Assembly: GCF_016862175.1 (NCBI RefSeq)
Contig: NZ_BOML01000043.1
Span: 186,001 to 250,000, forward strand
From: Paractinoplanes durhamensis
GTDB lineage: Bacteria > Actinomycetota > Actinomycetes > Mycobacteriales > Micromonosporaceae
DNA length: 64,000 nt
Direction: 5' to 3'
Within the stretch, counting starts at the first letter, position 1. Each line of letters begins with the position of its first letter. The translations under genes and the position numbers were made by a program. Under the pieces are notes generated by a model. It was given only the letters and a program-made list of their open reading frames with translations. It did not search any database and had not been told where the DNA came from. Of the stretch, positions 57,435 to 64,000 are shown piece by piece.

Positions 57435-57959
57435 ATGATCTCCTTCGCCGATCCGGCCCTCGCCACCGACAACGTCTTCGTCGCCTCGATCACCGACCTG
57501 GTCAACGAGGTCTACGCGGCCGCCGAGCAGGGGTTGTGGTCCGGCGAGACGGACCGCACCAACGCTGCGGCGGTGGCCGCGCTGATCGCGGCCGGCGAGC
57601 TGGTGGTCGCGCGGGAGGACGGCGAGATCGTCGGCGCGGCCCGGGTGCAGCGGCTGCCCACCGGCGAGGGCGAGGTCGGCATGCTGGTGGCGCACCCCAA
57701 GCGGCGCGGCGCCGGCATCGGACGAGAGCTTTTGGCGTACGCCGAGGGCTGGGCCCGCACCCGCGGACTGACCACCATGCAGCTGGAGTTGCTGGTGCCG
57801 CGGACCTGGACGCACCCGGTCAAGGACTTCCTGCGCGGCTGGTACACCCGGGCCGGCTACCAGGTCGTCCGGGTCACCGACCTCACCGAGGACTACCCGG
57901 AGCTGCACCCGCGCCTGGCCACCCCCTGCGACTTCCTGATCTTCAACAAGGCGCTGTAA
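57435..57959 (+). CDS. GNAT-family N-acetyltransferase
   Basis: 174 aa. The acetyl-CoA site is VGMLVAHPKRRGAGIGRELL (the R-x-x-G-x-G/A motif). The protein begins MISFADPALATDN and has ITDLVNEVYAAAEQGLW and CDFLIFNKAL at its ends, all as in a common actinomycete GNAT subfamily of unknown substrate. I prefer the ATG at 57435 by family alignment and the leaderless -10. A GTG at 57402, with GAGGG 9 nt upstream, would add 11 residues. It is divergent from the iron-transport operon and shares its upstream region with the iron box. Confidence 0.85.
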   Translation: MISFADPALATDNVFVASITDLVNEVYAAAEQGLWSGETDRTNAAAVAALIAAGELVVAREDGEIVGAARVQRLPTGEGEVGMLVAHPKRRGAGIGRELLAYAEGWARTRGLTTMQLELLVPRTWTHPVKDFLRGWYTRAGYQVVRVTDLTEDYPELHPRLATPCDFLIFNKAL

Positions 57960-58000
57960 GCCGTTTGTGCCAGTTTGCCGGGCATGCATTGATGTCGATC

Positions 58001-58012
58001 AGTCAACTGACT
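58001..58012. promoter_or_regulatory. candidate TetR operator upstream of the P450 gene
   Basis: AGTCAACTGACT, arms AGTCA and TGACT around AC, lies 49 bp upstream of the P450 start. The TetR gene in the same operon is the natural candidate to bind it. Confidence 0.35.
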
Positions 58013-58060
58013 TAGGTTCCATTGGTCTTCTTCTCTTTGGCTATTTCTTGGGGGGACACA

Positions 58061-59254
58061 ATGGACTATCCGTTTACCCAGCCCACCGCACTGGAGCCGC
58101 CGGAGGAGTGGGCTCAGTTGCGCGACGAGTGCCCGGTCGCCCGGATCCGGATGGCCAGCGGTGACGAGGCACTGCTGCTCACCCGCTACGACGACGTGCG
58201 CGGCATGCTCGCCGACCCCCGCTTCACGCACAACCTGACCCAGCCCGACGCGGCCCGCATCGCCGACTCGGAGAGCGGCGGCGTGTTCAACGAGGGCTCG
58301 ATGGTCTCGGACATGAGCAGCGGCGAGGGCCACCTGCGCTGGCGGCGGATGATGAGCCGCTCGTTCACCGCCAAGCGGGTCAACGCGCTGCGCCCGCGGA
58401 TCGAGGAGCTCGCGCACGGCCTGATCGACGACATGGAGGCGAGCGGCGCCCCGGCCGACCTCGGCGCCGCGCTCGGCTTCCCGCTGCCGGTCTTCGTGAT
58501 CTGCGAGCTGCTCGGCGTCCCCGCCGACCACCGGGACCGGTTCGCCCACTGGTCCGACGCGATGCTCAACCTCACCCGCTACCCCCAGGACGAGCTGGAC
58601 ACCGCGGCCGCCGAGTTCCACGAGTTCATGGCCTCCCACGTCCGCGGCAAGCGGGAGAAGCCGGGCGACGACCTGCTCAGCGAGCTGGCCACGATCGTCG
58701 ACGCGCAGGACGGCCGGCTCGGCGAGGCCGAGCTGATCATGACGGCGCAGGGCCTGCTGGTGGCCGGGCACGAGACCACCGCCAACATGATCGGCAAGAT
58801 GGTCGCGATGCTGCTGGCCGACCGCTCCCGCTGGGAGTCGCTGCTCGCCGACCGGGAGCTCATCCCGTCGGCGGTGGAGGAGTCGCTGCGCTTCGACGCC
58901 AACCCCAACTTCGGCATCCCGCGCTACCTCAGCGAGCCGGTCGAGGTCGCCGGTCAGACGCTGCCGGCCGGCACCACGGTCATCACCAACCTCGCCGCCG
59001 CCAACCGGGACACCTGCGCCTTCGCCGACGCCGGCGAGATGGTGCTCGACCGCAAGCCCAACCCGCACCTCGCGTTCGGTGCCGGCCCGCACTCCTGCCT
59101 GGGTCAGTCGCTCGCCCGGGTCGAGCTGCAGACCGTCCTCGGCGTCCTCCTCGACCGGCTGCCCGGCCTCGATCTCGTCGTCGGCCCGGACGAGCTGCGC
59201 CGCCGGGAGGGCCTGATCGTCGGCGGCATCGAGGAGGTTCCGGTTCGATGGTGA
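58061..59254 (+). CDS. cytochrome P450
   Basis: 397 aa soluble bacterial P450. The I-helix oxygen-activation motif is AGHETTAN, the K-helix ExxR is in EESLRFD, and the haem loop is FGAGPHSCLGQSLAR with the thiolate Cys346. The N-terminus and sizes fit the CYP105/CYP107-like actinomycete group, which hydroxylates secondary metabolites, fatty acids or xenobiotics; the substrate is unknown. GGGGGG 4 nt before the ATG is the ribosome-binding site. The gene overlaps the TetR gene and is followed by a ferredoxin, so electron supply and regulation are encoded in the same operon. Confidence 0.93.
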   Translation: MDYPFTQPTALEPPEEWAQLRDECPVARIRMASGDEALLLTRYDDVRGMLADPRFTHNLTQPDAARIADSESGGVFNEGSMVSDMSSGEGHLRWRRMMSRSFTAKRVNALRPRIEELAHGLIDDMEASGAPADLGAALGFPLPVFVICELLGVPADHRDRFAHWSDAMLNLTRYPQDELDTAAAEFHEFMASHVRGKREKPGDDLLSELATIVDAQDGRLGEAELIMTAQGLLVAGHETTANMIGKMVAMLLADRSRWESLLADRELIPSAVEESLRFDANPNFGIPRYLSEPVEVAGQTLPAGTTVITNLAAANRDTCAFADAGEMVLDRKPNPHLAFGAGPHSCLGQSLARVELQTVLGVLLDRLPGLDLVVGPDELRRREGLIVGGIEEVPVRW

Positions 59255-59901
59255 CCGCGGCTTCGCCGCGGCGGGTGCGGGCTGACGCGCTGGCCACCCA
59301 GCAGCTTTTGGTGCGTACGGCGGAAAGGTTGTTCGCGGAGCGAGGGGTGCACGCCGTCTCGAACCGGCAGATCGCCGAAGCCGCCGGCCAGGGCAGCAAC
59401 TCCGCGGTCGGCTACCACATCGGCACCAAGGCCGACCTGGTCGCCACGATCATCCGGATGCACGCGGTCCCGATGGACCGGATGCGCACCCGGATGCTGA
59501 GCCGCGCCACCGACCCGCGCGCCCTGATCGGCTGCGTGGTGCTGCCGCTCACCCGGCACCTGGCCGAGCTGGGCGTGCCGAGCTGGTACGCCCGCTGCTC
59601 GGCCCAGATCCTGATCGACCCGGTCCTGCGCACGGTGGCCATCGACTCGGCGACCTCGACGCCGCCGATGCGCGCGGCGATGGACGCGCTGCTCGCCGCG
59701 GTGCCGCCGGCCGCGGTGGCCCGGGCCGGCATGGTCGGCCACCTGATCATCCACACGTGTGCCGACCACGAGCGGGACATCGCCGGCGGCAACGCCCCGC
59801 CCGGTTCGTGGCCGCAGACCGGCAACCTGCTGATCGACGCGATCGCCGACCTGCTGGGCGTCTCGTCCGGAAAGGACCGTCACCGTGGAGATAACCGTTG
59901 A
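59248..59901 (+). CDS. TetR-family regulator inside the P450 operon
   Basis: 217 aa. The HTH is at about 20-65 (AERLFAERGVHAVSNRQIAE, then AGQGSNSAVGYHIGTKADLV), typical TetR. The ligand-binding part contains WYARCSAQILIDPVL. Its ATG lies within the last codons of the P450 gene (7-nt overlap) and its end overlaps the ferredoxin start by 17 nt. It is therefore translated from the same message and probably represses the operon until a P450 substrate binds. Confidence 0.92.
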   Translation: MVTAASPRRVRADALATQQLLVRTAERLFAERGVHAVSNRQIAEAAGQGSNSAVGYHIGTKADLVATIIRMHAVPMDRMRTRMLSRATDPRALIGCVVLPLTRHLAELGVPSWYARCSAQILIDPVLRTVAIDSATSTPPMRAAMDALLAAVPPAAVARAGMVGHLIIHTCADHERDIAGGNAPPGSWPQTGNLLIDAIADLLGVSSGKDRHRGDNR

Positions 59902-60079
59902 CCAGGACTCGTGCTGCGGCGCGGGTCAGTGCGTGATGATCGCCCCGGAGGTCTTCGACCAGCGCGAGGAGGACGGCGTCGTGGTCCTCCTCGACCCGGC
60001 CCCGCCCGCGTCGCTGTTCCCGGTCGTCGCGAACGCCGCGGCCATGTGCCCGGCCGCGGCGATCACGTTGACGGATTAG
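59885..60079 (+). CDS. [3Fe-4S] ferredoxin partner of the P450
   Basis: 64 aa. Ligand cysteines are Cys10 and Cys16 in CCGAGQCVM and the late Cys in MCPAAAI, the C-x5-C-xn-CP pattern of single-cluster [3Fe-4S] ferredoxins. The central position of the usual CxxC is Ala, so a 4Fe cluster is unlikely. MEITVDQDSCCGAGQCVMIA and APEVFDQ are standard for P450-linked ferredoxins. The GTG start lies 17 nt inside the TetR gene. It would carry electrons from a reductase encoded elsewhere to the P450 of this operon. The 3' end overlaps the convergent deacetylase by 4 bp. Confidence 0.92.
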   Translation: MEITVDQDSCCGAGQCVMIAPEVFDQREEDGVVVLLDPAPPASLFPVVANAAAMCPAAAITLTD

Positions 60080-61878
60080 TTCGCGACCATCGAGTAGTTG
60101 TCGGTGGTCACCTGCCCGACGCTGTCCAGCGTCAGGCCGAACGTGACGGCCTTGGTGCCGGCCGGCACGACCGGTGAGGTCCAGCTCGCGGTGGCGTAGG
60201 CGGCCGAGGCCGTGAACGCCGGGCTCTGCGTCCACCACGACCACGTCCCGGCGCTGTCCTGCCGGTAGAGGGTGAGGAAGGTGGGCGCGCTCGACTTGTA
60301 CGTCAGGCTCAGCGTGTACGTGTGGCCGGTCAGCACCAGCGGCGCGCAGTTCCCGCTGTCCCAGCCCGGGATCAGCTTGGCGTCGCCGTCGGTGCGGCTG
60401 GTCAGCTCGAGCCGCTCGGCCCAGCTGCCGTCGGCCGCGTCCGCGACCCTGGTCCACACCGGCGTGTTGGTGCCGTAGCCGGTGCCGGTCCAGCACTGCG
60501 GGAAACCATCCGCCCCGGGTGTCTCCAAGGATGGGTTGACCAGCGCGTTCACCCCGACCGGCGCGGGCACCGCGGTGGTGTCGGCCAGGCCGTAGTCGTC
60601 CACGGTGAGGGTGCCGACGCTGTCGATGGTCAGCCCGAAACTGACCGCGACGGCGGCGGCCGGTGGCACCGGGCTGAGCCAGGTCGCCTGGGTCCAGGCC
60701 GCGGCGGCGGCCAGGCGCGGACTCTGCGTCCAGTAGCTCCACTGCCCGATCGCGTTGCGCTGGTAAAGGGTGAAGAAGACCGGGACCGTCGACCTGTACC
60801 AGGCGCTCACCTGATACGTCCGGCCCGGCGCCACCTGCGACGAGCACTGGCCGAGGTCGAACGTCGGCACCAGCTTCGCGTCCCCGTCGGTCCGGCTGGT
60901 CATCGCGATCTGCGACGCCCACGAGCCGGTGTGCGCGCCGGCCACCCGCGTGGTGGTGACCGTGTTCGTGCCGTACCCGGCCGAGCTGAAGCAGTCCGGA
61001 ATGGTGGTGGCAGCGGTCTCCAGCGACGCGTTGCGGACCGTGTTGACGCCGGGCGCCCCCGGTGCCGGCGGCGCGGTCGGCGCGACCGCGGGTTTGACCG
61101 CCCCGCCGAGGACCTGCTGGACCGTCCGGACCGTGGTGCGGATCGTCGGCGCCGAGCGCGGCTGGAGCCACGCCAGGAACTGGTCGAGGATGGCCGGCGT
61201 GATCGACTCGGCCGGGCAGCCGCTGCCGGCGCACAGGTGGTGCAGGTTGAGCGGCACCCACCCGCCGGTGACCTCGGCCCGGGTGACGACGCTCTTCAGG
61301 TTGGCCAGGGTCCAGTTGCTCTCGATGTCGTCCGGGGTGCGGATCGCCCACTTGTCGGCGGGCGGCACGGTCTCGGCCACCGGGCAGTCCGAACAGCTGA
61401 ACGGCGAACGCAGGTCGCCGGCCGCCCGGGCCGAGTTGTATCCGCACGTCTGCACGATCGACTTCGTAGTCGAATCGAATTCAACGAATGGGTACGCGAA
61501 CGACGTCACCGAATATCCCCAGGACAACAGCGTATTGCGGTCCAGGCAGATCTGCCGGTTCTGTTCGGCCGGGGAAAGGGTCGGCAGGTTTTGGTGGGTC
61601 GCGGTATGCCCGCCGATCTCGTGGCCGGCCGCCTTGAGCGAATCCAGGTCGGCCCTGGTCATGTAGCCGGGCAGCCCGATCAGCGCCGAGTTGATGTAGA
61701 AGGTGCCGGTCATGCCGTACTTCTCCAGCAGCGTCTTGCCCTGCAGCTGGTCGGCGACGCCGTCGTCGAACGTGAACGTGACCTGCACCGGTTTGCTGGC
61801 CGAAGCCTGCGCCGGCGCCCCGATCAGCGCCACCATGATTGCCCCTGCCAAAACCGCGGCGAAAGCCTTCCCCGTCAT
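60076..61878 (-). CDS. secreted polysaccharide deacetylase (NodB fold) with two tandem C-terminal modules
   Basis: 600 aa. A signal peptide of about 26 residues ends PAQASA. The NodB domain has motif 1 TFTFDDG (Asp38, Asp39) and motif 2 HTATH (His91, His95), then AYPFVEFD. Cysteines at CSDCP and CAGSGCP may form disulphides. After a Pro-rich linker, two homologous modules of about 140 residues follow, each with TSRTDGDAKL(V/I)P, YWTQSP or WWTQSP, and GLT(I/L)DSVG. They are beta-sandwich-like, probably carbohydrate-binding. Substrate may be chitin, peptidoglycan or acetylated xylan. The ends overlap the ferredoxin gene by 4 bp. Confidence 0.88.
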   Translation of the reverse strand: MTGKAFAAVLAGAIMVALIGAPAQASASKPVQVTFTFDDGVADQLQGKTLLEKYGMTGTFYINSALIGLPGYMTRADLDSLKAAGHEIGGHTATHQNLPTLSPAEQNRQICLDRNTLLSWGYSVTSFAYPFVEFDSTTKSIVQTCGYNSARAAGDLRSPFSCSDCPVAETVPPADKWAIRTPDDIESNWTLANLKSVVTRAEVTGGWVPLNLHHLCAGSGCPAESITPAILDQFLAWLQPRSAPTIRTTVRTVQQVLGGAVKPAVAPTAPPAPGAPGVNTVRNASLETAATTIPDCFSSAGYGTNTVTTTRVAGAHTGSWASQIAMTSRTDGDAKLVPTFDLGQCSSQVAPGRTYQVSAWYRSTVPVFFTLYQRNAIGQWSYWTQSPRLAAAAAWTQATWLSPVPPAAAVAVSFGLTIDSVGTLTVDDYGLADTTAVPAPVGVNALVNPSLETPGADGFPQCWTGTGYGTNTPVWTRVADAADGSWAERLELTSRTDGDAKLIPGWDSGNCAPLVLTGHTYTLSLTYKSSAPTFLTLYRQDSAGTWSWWTQSPAFTASAAYATASWTSPVVPAGTKAVTFGLTLDSVGQVTTDNYSMVAN

Positions 61879-61966
61879 TTTTGGGACTATGCCACTCGGT
61901 TCACGAATCTCCTACCGGCACAAAGATGCCTTTTGGTGGCGGCGGGCGGTAATTCCGAAATGGACT

Positions 61967-61985
61967 GCCCGAAAGAATGACGGGC
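61967..61985 (-). terminator. weak terminator-like hairpin after the F420-reductase gene
   Basis: GCCCG (61967-61971) pairs with CGGGC (61981-61985) across a 9-nt loop, about 20 bp past the stop at 62003, with only a short T run nearby. Confidence 0.3.
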
Positions 61986-62002
61986 GGCCCGGATGATCAG
62001 AC

Positions 62003-62668
62003 TTATCGGCGCGCTTTTGCGACGACCCGGCCGCGCTCGGAGTCGGGGAAACGGTCGAGCATCGCCCGGACCTCGGCGGCGTCGGTATCGGCCCCGAAGA
62101 TCTCGGTGCCGGGTTCCATCCGTACGCCCTCGGCCAGCGGCCCGGCCACCACCGGGTCGAAACCGAGCGTGTCGACCAGGGCGGCGACCTCGTCCACGCC
62201 GTCGTCCCCGGCGATCGCGATCGCCTTGCGCCCGGGCGACCCGGCCGGCCGGGCACCCTCCTCGATGTCGTGGTAGCCCATGTGGTTGAACGCCTTCACC
62301 ACCCGCGCCCCCGGCAGGAACGCCTGGACGATCTCGCTGGACGACGTGCGCGGGTCGGTGAGGTCGTCGCGGCGGCCGTCGACCTCCCACCAGTAGTTCA
62401 TCGCGTCGACGACCAGCTTGCCGCGCAGCGCCCCGGCCGGCACCGTGCGGTACTTGCCGAGCGGCAGCGCGAGGATGACGATGTCCGACCGCTCGGCCGC
62501 CTCGGTCGCGGTCACCGTGGTCGCGCCCGGGGTCAGCACCTCGACGATCAGCCGGATCTTCGCCGGGTCGCCCGAGCCGGCCACCAGCACCTGGTAACCG
62601 GCGGCGACGGCGAGGCGGGCCAGGACGGTGCCGACCTTGCCCGCGCCCAGGATGCCGATCGTGGTCAT
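62003..62668 (-). CDS. NADPH:F420 reductase-type dinucleotide-binding oxidoreductase
   Basis: 221 aa. The N-terminal Rossmann motif is IGILGAGKVGTVLARLAVAA, followed by ILALPLGKYRTVP and VVDAMNYWWEVDG. The C-terminal part KAFNHMGYHDIEEGARPAGS, then IAIAGDD is typical of Fno/NpdG-like F420 reductases and related NAD(P)-binding proteins. It starts in a 4-nt ATGA overlap with the LLM oxidoreductase gene upstream, so it probably supplies reduced cofactor for it. Whether F420 or FMN is the cofactor cannot be settled from sequence alone. Confidence 0.85.
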   Translation of the reverse strand: MTTIGILGAGKVGTVLARLAVAAGYQVLVAGSGDPAKIRLIVEVLTPGATTVTATEAAERSDIVILALPLGKYRTVPAGALRGKLVVDAMNYWWEVDGRRDDLTDPRTSSSEIVQAFLPGARVVKAFNHMGYHDIEEGARPAGSPGRKAIAIAGDDGVDEVAALVDTLGFDPVVAGPLAEGVRMEPGTEIFGADTDAAEVRAMLDRFPDSERGRVVAKARR

Positions 62669-63702
62669 TTTTCCTCCGCCAGCAGCTCGCGGACCATCGG
62701 CGCCACCTTCGCGCCGAACAGCTCGACCGCGCGCGTCCGGGCGGCGACCGGCTGCGCACCGGCGGTGTAGATCATGTCGAAGCGGCCCACGCCGAGTGAC
62801 CTTACGGTGCGGGCGATCTTGCGGGCCACGGTGTCCGGCGACCCGATGTACAGCGAGCCGTGCTCCGCCTCGGCGTCGAACTCGGCCCGCTTCAGCGGCG
62901 GCCAGCCGCGCAGCGCCCCGATCCGGTCCCGGATCACCTTGTAGGGCGCGTAGTAGAGCTCCCTGGCCTCCTCGTCGGTGTCGGCGACGAAGCCGGGGGA
63001 GTGCATGCCGACCGGGTGCGCGACGGTGCCGAGCTGGTCGGCGGCCCGCCGGTAGAGATCGACGTACGGAGCGAAGCGCTCCGGGGAACCACCGATGATC
63101 GCCAGCATCAGCGGCAGGCCGTAGCGGGCGGTGCGGACCACCGACTGGGGTGAGCCGCCGACGCCGACCCAGGTGGTCAGCCGGCCGGACTCGGTCTTCG
63201 GGAACACGTCGGCGTCCTGAAGCGGGGCACGGGTGGTGCCGCTCCAGGTGACCGGCTCCTCGTCGAGCAGCTTCGCGAACAGGTCGAGCTTCTCCTCGAA
63301 GAGGACGTCGTAGTCGCTCAGGTCGTACCCGAAAAGGGGGAACGACTCGGTGAACGAGCCGCGCCCGAGGATGACCTCGGCGCGGCCGTTGGCGATCGCG
63401 TCGACGGTCGCGAACCGCTGGAACACCCGGACCGGGTCGTCCGAACTGAGCACGGTGACGCCGGAGCCGAGCCGGATGCGCTTGGTGCGCCCGGCGATGC
63501 CGGCCAGCACGGTCTCCGGGGTGGAGATCGAATACTCCGGGCGGTGGTGCTCGCCGAGGGCGATCGCGTCGACGCCGAGTTCGTCGGCGAGCACCGCCTC
63601 CTCGACCACCTGCCGGATCGCGGCGGCGTGCGAGAGAGGGGCGCCGGCGTCGTCCACCGGCACGTCGCCGAAGGTGTCGAGGCCGAGAATGAGGTCACTC
63701 AT
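62665..63702 (-). CDS. LLM-class flavin/F420-dependent oxidoreductase
   Basis: 345 aa luciferase-like TIM barrel. AIALGEHHRPEYSISTPETV, RIRLGSGVTVLSSDDPVRVF and RAEVILGRGSFTESFPLFGY are typical of LLM monooxygenases of the alkanal/NemA-like group; the HHR segment forms part of the cofactor pocket. GGAGG lies 8 nt before the ATG at 63702. It is divergent from the MarR gene, and two MarR-type palindromes occupy the 77-bp gap, so MarR should repress it. Coupled to the NADPH:F420-type reductase downstream. Confidence 0.9.
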   Translation of the reverse strand: MSDLILGLDTFGDVPVDDAGAPLSHAAAIRQVVEEAVLADELGVDAIALGEHHRPEYSISTPETVLAGIAGRTKRIRLGSGVTVLSSDDPVRVFQRFATVDAIANGRAEVILGRGSFTESFPLFGYDLSDYDVLFEEKLDLFAKLLDEEPVTWSGTTRAPLQDADVFPKTESGRLTTWVGVGGSPQSVVRTARYGLPLMLAIIGGSPERFAPYVDLYRRAADQLGTVAHPVGMHSPGFVADTDEEARELYYAPYKVIRDRIGALRGWPPLKRAEFDAEAEHGSLYIGSPDTVARKIARTVRSLGVGRFDMIYTAGAQPVAARTRAVELFGAKVAPMVRELLAEEK

Positions 63703-63720
63703 GGTGCTGTCCTCCAGTAA

Positions 63721-63732
63721 TTGACGTGTCAA
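63721..63732. promoter_or_regulatory. MarR operator 1
   Basis: TTGACGTGTCAA, a near-perfect palindrome, 19 bp upstream of the LLM oxidoreductase start. Confidence 0.65.
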
Positions 63733-63748
63733 CTATGAAGCCGTACGA

Positions 63749-63760
63749 TTGACATGTCAA
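63749..63760. promoter_or_regulatory. MarR operator 2
   Basis: TTGACATGTCAA, a perfect 12-bp palindrome, 20 bp upstream of the MarR start. The centre is 28 bp from operator 1, the same spacing as the LacI operators of locus A. Confidence 0.7.
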
Positions 63761-63779
63761 CTACAGGGGGTGGGTTCTT

Positions 63780-64000
63780 ATGCCCGGCACACGCAAGCTG
63801 CCGACCCGCGAGGAGTTGCGCATCTGGCGCGACTTCCTGGAGACCGGCGAGGCGCTCCGCAATGTGCTCGCCGCCCGGCTGCAGGCCGACACCGGTCTCT
63901 CGCCCGGCGACTACGCGGTGCTGCTGGCGCTGAGCGAGGCCGAGGGCAACCAGGTGCGCTCGTCCGAGCTGGCGGCGCTGGTCGGCTGGGAACGCAGCCG
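63780..64000 (+). CDS. MarR-family regulator (5' part only)
   Basis: 73 codons visible before the window ends. MPGTRKLPTREELRIWRDFL leads into DTGLSPGDYAVLLALSEAEG and VRSSELAALVGWERSR, the dimer helix and start of the MarR winged helix. CAGGGGG lies 9 nt before the ATG. It is divergent from the LLM oxidoreductase operon, with two palindromic operators between, giving the classic MarR autoregulation plan. The recognition helix and wing lie beyond the edge. Confidence 0.85.
   Translation, partial: MPGTRKLPTREELRIWRDFLETGEALRNVLAARLQADTGLSPGDYAVLLALSEAEGNQVRSSELAALVGWERS

Noticed and set aside
1..64000. tRNA, rRNA, CRISPR arrays, insertion sequences, prophage or plasmid origin features
   Set aside because: I looked for tRNA cloverleaf ends, regularly spaced direct repeats, transposase or integrase motifs and found none; tools such as tRNAscan or ISfinder were not available to confirm.

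Overview
The window is 64 kb of very GC-rich DNA (roughly 70% or more by eye) with strongly G/C-biased third codon positions. Its gene content is typical of a filamentous actinomycete: LacI-, MocR-, TetR- and MarR-type regulators, several ECF sigma factors, a DUF5753-type XRE regulator, many secreted multidomain glycosidases and an F420-type reductase. I infer a member of the Micromonosporaceae (Actinoplanes-like), but no rRNA or other marker is present to prove it. Both ends are cut: the window opens inside an 8-oxoguanine-deaminase-like amidohydrolase and closes inside a MarR-family regulator. I see no tRNA, rRNA, CRISPR array, prophage or insertion sequence.

Layout. 1-1.35 kb: amidohydrolase end and a lipoprotein. 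1.35-9.8 kb: carbohydrate locus A on the minus strand (LacI regulator, secreted clan GH-A enzyme, GH36 alpha-galactosidase, ABC importer) with two LacI-type operators. 9.9-15.1 kb: small proteins, a divergent MocR/EamA pair, an SDR beside an ArsR remnant, a phosphotransferase and a frameshifted small gene. 15.1-17.8 kb: an SPFH/zinc-ribbon membrane pair and a deaminase. 17.9-23.9 kb: carbohydrate locus B on the plus strand (ABC importer, GH130 enzyme, unassigned secreted enzyme). 23.9-27.8 kb: two ECF sigma/membrane-partner modules facing each other across a terminator. 28.2-32.2 kb: phosphotransferase, STAND regulator and FhuF-like protein. 32.4-36 kb: M1 metallopeptidase and Kup potassium transporter. 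36-40.2 kb: DUF6461 protein, MFS exporter with a large operator, and an XRE regulator flanked by two paralogous CPTVY mini-proteins. 40.4-43.1 kb: two-RCK potassium channel and a DUF1295 protein. 43.1-50.2 kb: a giant LamG/GH/CBM glycosidase divergent from a secreted subtilisin. 50.2-53.4 kb: SigG-like ECF factor with a DinB-like protein, and an LmeA-like DUF2993 protein. 53.4-57.4 kb: iron-siderophore ABC importer under an IdeR/DtxR box. 57.4-60.1 kb: GNAT and a P450-TetR-ferredoxin operon. 60-64 kb: polysaccharide deacetylase, then an LLM oxidoreductase/F420-reductase pair divergent from MarR.

Themes. Loci A and B plus the 43-47 kb gene make a carbohydrate-scavenging capacity: secreted enzymes cut polymers, ABC importers take up the oligosaccharides, and intracellular GH36 and GH130 enzymes process them. 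Many genes carry a TANNNT -10 hexamer 5-8 nt before the start codon, which predicts leaderless transcription. In two cases (the LacI regulator and an ECF sigma factor) the same arrangement precedes a 10-codon mini-ORF whose stop overlaps the regulator's GTG start.

Nothing here is a clearly new multi-gene system. The best candidates for new biology are the CPTVY/XRE/CPTVY cluster, the leaderless mini-ORFs, the unassigned secreted enzyme beside GH130, and the SPFH-GYF/zinc-ribbon pair.
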